Shown here piece after piece: positions 12,852 to 16,809 of a stretch of 16,809 nt of DNA (position 1 is the first letter of the stretch; each line of letters begins with the position of its first letter). The notes under the pieces are model-generated. The model was not told where the DNA came from and did no database searches. It saw only the letters and a program-made list of their open reading frames with translations. Position numbers and translations under genes: made by a program. Source of the stretch: Bifidobacterium sp. UBA744 (GTDB taxonomy: Bacteria > Actinomycetota > Actinomycetes > Actinomycetales > Bifidobacteriaceae); NCBI GenBank assembly GCA_002298605.1, contig DBKS01000032.1, positions 1 to 16,809 of the forward strand, in the 5' to 3' direction.

Positions 12852-13847
12852 TCACTCATCGCGCACAATCAGAGCCAGCATGCGCCCCTCCCGGCTCTTG
12901 CCGGCCAGCGCCGCGCGACGATGCGAGAACCACAGGGGGTTTTCGAGCGTGCACATGCTGTGGCGAATCAGGCCGATACGCTCGTCAAGCGACGGTCCCT
13001 CACCATCGGCGTCGCACAGTTCGGCCAGTTCGGCGTCCTCGCACAGATACTGTGTGGCGGCGGTGACTCGCGGACGCGAGTCGATCACATTGCCCCGCGG
13101 CACACCGGCGCGTTCCAATTCCAGCAACGCCGCATGATTGATGTCGATGCCCGGCTTGCCGAATCGGCTCAGCGTGAAGGAGCCCGGGAATTGGGCGTCG
13201 AATTCGTCGGCGATGCGGTCGCCCACCTCATAGCAGTCGCCGCAGATCGCCGGCCCCAGCGTCGCGACGATGCGTGCCGGGTCGGCGCCTTTGAGCGTCA
13301 TAAGCTCGACGGTCGCCCCAATCACGCCCCGCTGCAGACCGCGACGGCCGCAATGGGCGGCGCCGATCACCCCGGCCGCCGGGTCGGCCATCAGCACCGG
13401 CAGACAGTCGGCCGCGAACATGCCCAGCGCAATGCCGCGCTGGCTGGTCACCTGACCGTCCGCGTCGATCTTCGCGGCGATCGGGTCGTCCGTCTCGACA
13501 CCCTGCGTGCCGGACGCGTCGAAACCATAGGGCGTGTTGATGTGGCAGACCGTGTCCGCGTCGATGGCCGTTCCCGAATGCACCTGAGAGACCAGCGACA
13601 GACCGGCGCCCACGGATTCGGCAAGCGCCTCGCGGTTGGCGGCCACGGCGGCGGGATCGTCCCCCTTCTTGCCGCCAAGATTCAAATGCCCGAAATCGCC
13701 GACTGACAGGCCTCCCAGACGCGTTGTGTAGATGACGCGGACGCCCGGCGCCAAGGCGATTGGGATGGTCACCGGAATCGGACGCCCGTCGGCATCCGTG
13801 GAAGGCAGCGCGTTGCTGTCCAAAATCCCGCGGTCGTTATTGTTCAT
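12852..13847 (-). CDS. pgeF: YfiH/LACC1 family protein (PgeF-type, laccase domain)
   Basis: A 331-aa member of the family once called polyphenol oxidase. Characterised relatives act on purine nucleosides or correct peptidoglycan precursors. The expected zinc ligands are present: His90 in SQVHSGT, Cys148 in AADCLPVL and His165 in GAAHCGRRG. GPAICGDCYEVG (198-209) and a terminal FSHRR...GRM segment complete the family pattern. Most members read AHAGWRG around the second His; here it is AHCGRRG, with Trp replaced by Arg. I chose ATG 13847 because TTGGAG lies 7 nt before it; an ATG at 13868 adds seven residues but has GGAG only 1 nt away. Relatives often sit near cell-wall and division genes; here the neighbours are U32 and ispD. 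About 80 residues longer than E. coli YfiH, from an N-terminal extension and loops. Cytoplasmic. Confidence 0.85.
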   Translation of the reverse strand: MNNNDRGILDSNALPSTDADGRPIPVTIPIALAPGVRVIYTTRLGGLSVGDFGHLNLGGKKGDDPAAVAANREALAESVGAGLSLVSQVHSGTAIDADTVCHINTPYGFDASGTQGVETDDPIAAKIDADGQVTSQRGIALGMFAADCLPVLMADPAAGVIGAAHCGRRGLQRGVIGATVELMTLKGADPARIVATLGPAICGDCYEVGDRIADEFDAQFPGSFTLSRFGKPGIDINHAALLELERAGVPRGNVIDSRPRVTAATQYLCEDAELAELCDADGEGPSLDERIGLIRHSMCTLENPLWFSHRRAALAGKSREGRMLALIVRDE

Positions 13848-13874
13848 CGGTTCGCTCCAATCGCTCATGCTCCA

Positions 13875-13896
13875 TGTTCATGCGTTGTTCATGCGT
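13875..13896. repeat. Perfect 11-bp tandem repeat upstream of pgeF
   Basis: TGTTCATGCGT occurs twice back to back (13875-13885, 13886-13896), 28 bp upstream of the chosen pgeF start and 36 bp past the U32 stop. The 11-bp period equals about one helical turn, so a repressor site is possible. A simple slippage duplication is equally likely. Confidence 0.6.
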
Positions 13897-13932
13897 TCAC
13901 GCCTCAGCATCGTGATTCGTCGTTCGGTCCCC

Positions 13933-15504
13933 CTATTCGGCCTTCAGTGTGGGACGCTTGGTCCGCGAGCGGATCGCCGCATTCACCGGCACCTGATAGG
14001 GGCACGGCAGCGAGAACACATGCGCGGGGTTGTTGATGGCCGGCACCCAATTGCCGTCGGCGTCCTTGAGCCCCTCGGACGGCACGGTGTAGGCCAGCGG
14101 CTTCTTTCCCGGCAGCACGAATTCAACCTGCTGACCGGGTTCGATTTTGTTGCGGCTCATGATGGTGACGCGACCGCCGTCGTCCGCCGACCAGCCGAGC
14201 ACCTCGCCCACCACCAGCCAGGCGCGGAAATACGCGGATCGATCGGTGTTCTGCCGCACCTTGTGCCTGGGATAGTAGAAGCCGGTGGAATAGTCGCGGT
14301 GCGCCACCTTGTTGGGCTCGTCCAGCAGCCAATCAGGCAGGACAATGGGCGCGGCCGGCCGGATGGGCGCATGGCGCCACCCCTCGGGCAGCACCTCCGG
14401 ACGGGTGTTCGACTTGCGACGGGTTGATCGGGCGTGATAGCTCAGATTCTCCGGCTCCTCGGCCATGGTGGGGGTATCGAGGGCCGGCACGCCGGCAAAG
14501 GCGGCGTCCGCATCGGCCATCGACTTGTCGGGATCGGACGCGGCCACGACGGCAAGCGCCTCGAATTCCGGATCGGCCACACGCACCACGCGATCTTGGA
14601 ACGGCTTCAGCACCGATCCGCACGTATCCTCGAACCCGCGCTGAACCATATATTCGTTGACCGCGGTTTTGTACGCATTGGTCATCGCCGCAATATAGTA
14701 GGCGGACTTGGAGCGCCCCTCGATTTTCAGGCTGGTCGCGCCGGAATCGATGAGATCGTCGATATGGGCGAGCATGTTCATGTCCTGCGAATTGAACAGA
14801 TACGCCCCCTCGGCGGTCTGCTCGATCGGATAGTACTCCCCGGGACGCTTCTCCTCGACGATCGAATACTTCCAGCGGCAGGACTGGGCGCATTCGCCGT
14901 GATTGCCGTCGCGGCCGGTCAGGTAATTGGAGAACAGGCAACGCCCCGAGAACGCCATGCACATGGCGCCATGCACGAAGCACTCGACGTCCATGTCGTC
15001 GGGAATGCGGGCGCGGATATCGCGTACGGCCTGGATGTCCAGCTCCCGGGCCAGCACCACGCGACGGGCGCCGAGCTCGTACAGGGCGTTGGCGGCGCCG
15101 TAATTGGTGACGCCGGCCTGCGTGGAGACATGAAGCTCCAATCCGGGCGCCACGGCGCGGGCGGTCATCATCACGCCAAGGTCGGTGACGATCAGCGCAT
15201 CAACGCCGGTGTCCTTCAACTGGCCGATGTACTCGCGGATGGCGGCTACCTCGTTGTTGCGCGGCAGCACATTGAGTGTGACGTACACGCGGGCCCCGTG
15301 ACGGTGGGCATAGCGCGCACCTTCCTCGAAATCCTCCAGCGACAGGTTCCTGGGCGCCGAACGCATGCCGAACGCCTTGCCGCCGCAATACACGGCGTCC
15401 GCGCCATAGTCGACGGCGGTTTTCAGACCGCGCAGATTGCCGGCCGGGGCCAGCACCTCGGGCCTGCGGCGCGTGGGAATCATCGAAGCTTGGGAATTCA
15501 TCAC
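13933..15504 (-). CDS. U32 family protein (peptidase-like; TrhP/YegQ-type tRNA hydroxylation candidate)
   Basis: A 523-aa protein with a TIM-barrel-like core (LAPAGNLRGLKTAVDYGADAV at 18-38) and the U32 signature ECFVHGAMCMAFSGRCLFSN (174-193). Cys182, Cys189, Cys205 and Cys209 form the four-Cys set thought to hold an iron-sulfur cluster in TrhP-type members. Those proteins use prephenate-dependent chemistry to make 5-hydroxyuridine at tRNA position 34; collagenase activity is the older annotation. A C-terminal beta-barrel domain runs from about 425 to 505. An Ala/Asp-rich insert of roughly 75-90 residues (about 310-395) separates core and C-terminal domain. The start GTG (15504) is followed directly by ATG (15501); neither has a real ribosome site, but TACACT lies 6 nt before the GTG, suggesting leaderless translation. 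Probably first gene of the U32-pgeF-ispD-pcp set. Confidence 0.87.
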   Translation of the reverse strand: MMNSQASMIPTRRRPEVLAPAGNLRGLKTAVDYGADAVYCGGKAFGMRSAPRNLSLEDFEEGARYAHRHGARVYVTLNVLPRNNEVAAIREYIGQLKDTGVDALIVTDLGVMMTARAVAPGLELHVSTQAGVTNYGAANALYELGARRVVLARELDIQAVRDIRARIPDDMDVECFVHGAMCMAFSGRCLFSNYLTGRDGNHGECAQSCRWKYSIVEEKRPGEYYPIEQTAEGAYLFNSQDMNMLAHIDDLIDSGATSLKIEGRSKSAYYIAAMTNAYKTAVNEYMVQRGFEDTCGSVLKPFQDRVVRVADPEFEALAVVAASDPDKSMADADAAFAGVPALDTPTMAEEPENLSYHARSTRRKSNTRPEVLPEGWRHAPIRPAAPIVLPDWLLDEPNKVAHRDYSTGFYYPRHKVRQNTDRSAYFRAWLVVGEVLGWSADDGGRVTIMSRNKIEPGQQVEFVLPGKKPLAYTVPSEGLKDADGNWVPAINNPAHVFSLPCPYQVPVNAAIRSRTKRPTLKAE

Positions 15505-15510
15505 CCCAAC

Positions 15511-15516
15511 AGTGTA
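15511..15516 (-). promoter_or_regulatory. -10 box for leaderless transcription of the U32 gene
   Basis: TACACT on the minus strand ends 6 nt before the GTG at 15504, so transcription would start at or next to the start codon. This arrangement is common in actinobacteria. No matching -35 is visible 17 bp upstream, as is usual for such promoters. Confidence 0.4.
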
Positions 15517-15573
15517 CGAGCCGGTGTGGTCGCACGCGGCCGACGACGGATCCGTCCCGTCATGCGTGGCGGC

Positions 15574-16443
15574 CTATGCAGCCAGACGTCCCAGCTCCTC
15601 GCCGGTCAGCCGCAGGTCCCCGGCCTGCAGTGAGTCGAGAATCGTCGCCGGGCGGTGGCATCCGGGGATCACGAACATATGCTCGCCCTGTGCCAGCTCC
15701 CACGCCAGAGTCACCTGCTGCCAGCTGACGCCATGGTCGGCAGCGACCGCACGGAACGGGTCGAGCAGATGCCGGTCGTAGGGGTGGCGGAAGCCGCCGA
15801 GCGGGCTCCAGCAGACGAACGCCAATCCGAGGGTGGCGCAATAGTCCAGCACATCGCGTGTATCGAGATGAACCGGGGAGAACTGGTTCTGCACGGCAAT
15901 CAGACGATCGCCGAGAATCGAACGCGCGGTGTTCAACTGCTCGACGGTGACATTCGACACGCCGGCATACCGCGCCACGCCCTCGTCCAGCAGCTGCCTG
16001 ATGGCTTCGATCGACTCGTTGTACGGCACTTCGGGATCATGACGATGCATATACAGCAGATCGATGGCGTCGACGCCCAGCGCCAGCGCCGACTGCTTGC
16101 CGTAGGCGATGAGATGCTCAGGTTTGCCGTCCCGAGGCCAGATCGGCTTGCCCCGCCCGTCGAAGTCACGGCGCAGCCCCACCTTGGTGGCCACCAGCAC
16201 CTCATCCCGTGGACCGTTCCAAGTTTCCAGCGCCTCGCGTGTAAGCCGCTCGCCGGTCTGCTCCTCCTCACCGGGCGCATAATACGACCACGCCGTATCG
16301 ATCATGCGGGCGCCGGCGTCAAGCGCGGCATGAATGGTTTCCAGACCCATATCGTGGCTGGGATACCCCTCGATGGTCAGGCCCATCTCGCCGATGCCGA
16401 TGGCGGTGGTACGAAACGGGCCGATATTGCGATACATGGTCAT
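15574..16443 (-). CDS. Aldo/keto reductase
   Basis: A 289-aa NADPH-dependent oxidoreductase with a TIM-barrel fold. The catalytic tetrad is present: Asp49 and Tyr54 (MIDTAWSYY), Lys87 (VATKVGL) and His133 (YMHRHDP). GVSN (161-164) and NQFSP (186-190) are family signatures, and IPGCHRPATILDSL near the C-terminus binds the cofactor phosphate. The substrate is unknown; aldo/keto reductases handle sugars, aldehydes and ketoacids. GAGGAGG lies 4 nt before the ATG at 16443, and an internal ATG at 16437 is less likely. The gene starts 70 bp after the terminator at 16514-16548, so it begins a new transcript (a possible -10, TAGTCT, lies about 50 bp upstream). It ends 70 bp before the U32 gene, which seems to have its own promoter. 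Confidence 0.92.
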   Translation of the reverse strand: MTMYRNIGPFRTTAIGIGEMGLTIEGYPSHDMGLETIHAALDAGARMIDTAWSYYAPGEEEQTGERLTREALETWNGPRDEVLVATKVGLRRDFDGRGKPIWPRDGKPEHLIAYGKQSALALGVDAIDLLYMHRHDPEVPYNESIEAIRQLLDEGVARYAGVSNVTVEQLNTARSILGDRLIAVQNQFSPVHLDTRDVLDYCATLGLAFVCWSPLGGFRHPYDRHLLDPFRAVAADHGVSWQQVTLAWELAQGEHMFVIPGCHRPATILDSLQAGDLRLTGEELGRLAA

Positions 16444-16513
16444 GGCTCCTCCTCAGACGCCGCGGTGGGTGATCCGCTCCTCAGACTAATCGCCGCTCGC
16501 GATGTCGGATTCC

Positions 16514-16548
16514 AAAAAGCCCGCCATCCGGCATTGCGGATGACGGGC
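16514..16548 (-). terminator. Intrinsic terminator of the Arg/Asp-rich gene
   Basis: GCCCGCCATCCG (16519-16530) pairs with CGGATGACGGGC (16537-16548), 12 bp with one mismatch and a 6-nt loop. On the minus strand TTTTT (16518-16514) follows directly. It lies 61 bp past the stop of the partial gene at the right edge. A second hairpin, CCGCCG/CGGCGG (16576-16594), sits between stop and terminator. Confidence 0.88.
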
Positions 16549-16609
16549 CTGCATAGAGAGACCAGGGGGACTCACCCGCCGTCAGACGCGGCGGGGCCGG
16601 AACCCCGGA

Positions 16610-16809
16610 TCAGTCTTCGAAGGGATCAAAATCCCGACGCACGCGGCGACGCGGACGCTCGGAACGCTCTTCGCGCTCCTCACGGTACTCATCGTAGTGG
16701 TCGTCGGTGGCGTACCGCGGGTTGCGGTCGGAGCGACGGCGGCGCGGACGATCATCGCCGCGACGGTCGTCACGATCGTAGCCGCGATCGTCACGGCGAC
16801 GACGCGGAC
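16610..16809 (-). CDS. C-terminal fragment of an Arg/Asp/Glu-rich protein (partial, runs off the right edge)
   Basis: The frame ending at TGA 16610-16612 gives about 65 residues of low-complexity charged sequence (repeats such as RRDDRR, RDDRGYDRDD, EYREEREERSERPRRR) ending in RRDFDPFED. Such disordered basic/acidic tails are typical of RNA-binding proteins such as DEAD-box helicases or RNA-modifying enzymes, but no domain lies inside the window, so no function is assigned. The frame is supported by its biased but regular composition, by the absence of stops up to the edge, and by the intrinsic terminator that follows. An overlapping 70-residue frame at 16582-16794 has no such support. Confidence 0.65.
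   Translation of the reverse strand, partial: PRRRRDDRGYDRDDRRGDDRPRRRRSDRNPRYATDDHYDEYREEREERSERPRRRVRRDFDPFED

Noticed and set aside
5796..13137. Very long plus-strand open frames (for example 5796-7991, 7970-11092, 10831-13137)
   Set aside because: They are antisense to clear minus-strand genes, are rich in His, Arg and Gly as expected of GC-rich shadow frames, and show no family motifs.
15545..15556. 12-bp perfect palindrome GACGGATCCGTC between the aldo/keto reductase and U32 genes
   Set aside because: It has no loop for an RNA hairpin, no U-tract and no promoter over it; probably coincidental.
16582..16794. Minus-strand 70-aa frame (Thr/Val/Ala-rich)
   Set aside because: It overlaps the Arg/Asp-rich C-terminal frame, which has a fitting terminator and coherent composition; this one has no ribosome site or motif.
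1..16809. CRISPR arrays, tRNA/rRNA genes, IS elements, phage or defence genes
   Set aside because: No regularly spaced repeats, RNA gene signatures, transposase or nuclease motifs were seen on either strand.

Overview
The window is GC-rich, densely coded and has short intergenic gaps. The gene set (intracellular GH30 glycosidase, bleomycin-hydrolase-type aminopeptidase C, an actinobacterial DivIVA-domain coiled-coil protein, paired class I DAHP synthases) best fits an actinobacterium of the Bifidobacterium type. This is inferred from gene content and base composition; no rRNA or species marker lies in the window.

Layout. (1) 1-3032: a divergent pair. A GH30 glycoside hydrolase runs leftward (5-1567) and a regulator with a DeoR-type HTH fused to a LacI-type sensor domain runs rightward (1842-3032). 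The 274-bp gap holds 10-bp half-sites TTTCAATCAA/CTTCAATCAA in direct tandem over the GH30 -35, and an inverted copy on the regulator side. It looks like an autoregulated sugar-response module. (2) 3033-8167, all leftward: a metabolite:H+ symporter (MHS family), an MTA/SAH nucleosidase, and two tandem paralogous DAHP synthases. The paralogs differ at the residue known to set Phe versus Tyr feedback, and a possible leader peptide rich in Tyr/Phe codons precedes the pair. (3) 8168-11059, leftward: aminopeptidase C and, upstream of it, a 478-aa DivIVA-like coiled-coil protein with an 11-residue periodicity and an acidic tail. Strong hairpins separate these units. (4) 11230-16443, leftward: aldo/keto reductase, U32-family protein (tRNA hydroxylation type), YfiH/PgeF-type multicopper-oxidase-fold protein, IspD/TarI cytidylyltransferase and a pyroglutamyl-peptidase homologue. 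Pgef, ispD and pcp sit 36-85 bp apart and probably share a transcript. (5) 16610-16809: the C-terminal end of an unidentified Arg/Asp/Glu-rich protein running in from beyond the right edge, followed by a good intrinsic terminator.

Only the regulator is on the plus strand. Large plus-strand open frames across 5.8-13 kb are shadows of the minus-strand genes. No tRNA, rRNA, CRISPR, IS element or phage gene was seen. Most of the window is ordinary housekeeping and metabolic sequence. The points worth a second look are the GH30/regulator operator arrangement, the DAHP synthase pair with its putative leader ORF, the pyroglutamyl-peptidase homologue lacking the usual catalytic His, and the hendecad coiled-coil protein.
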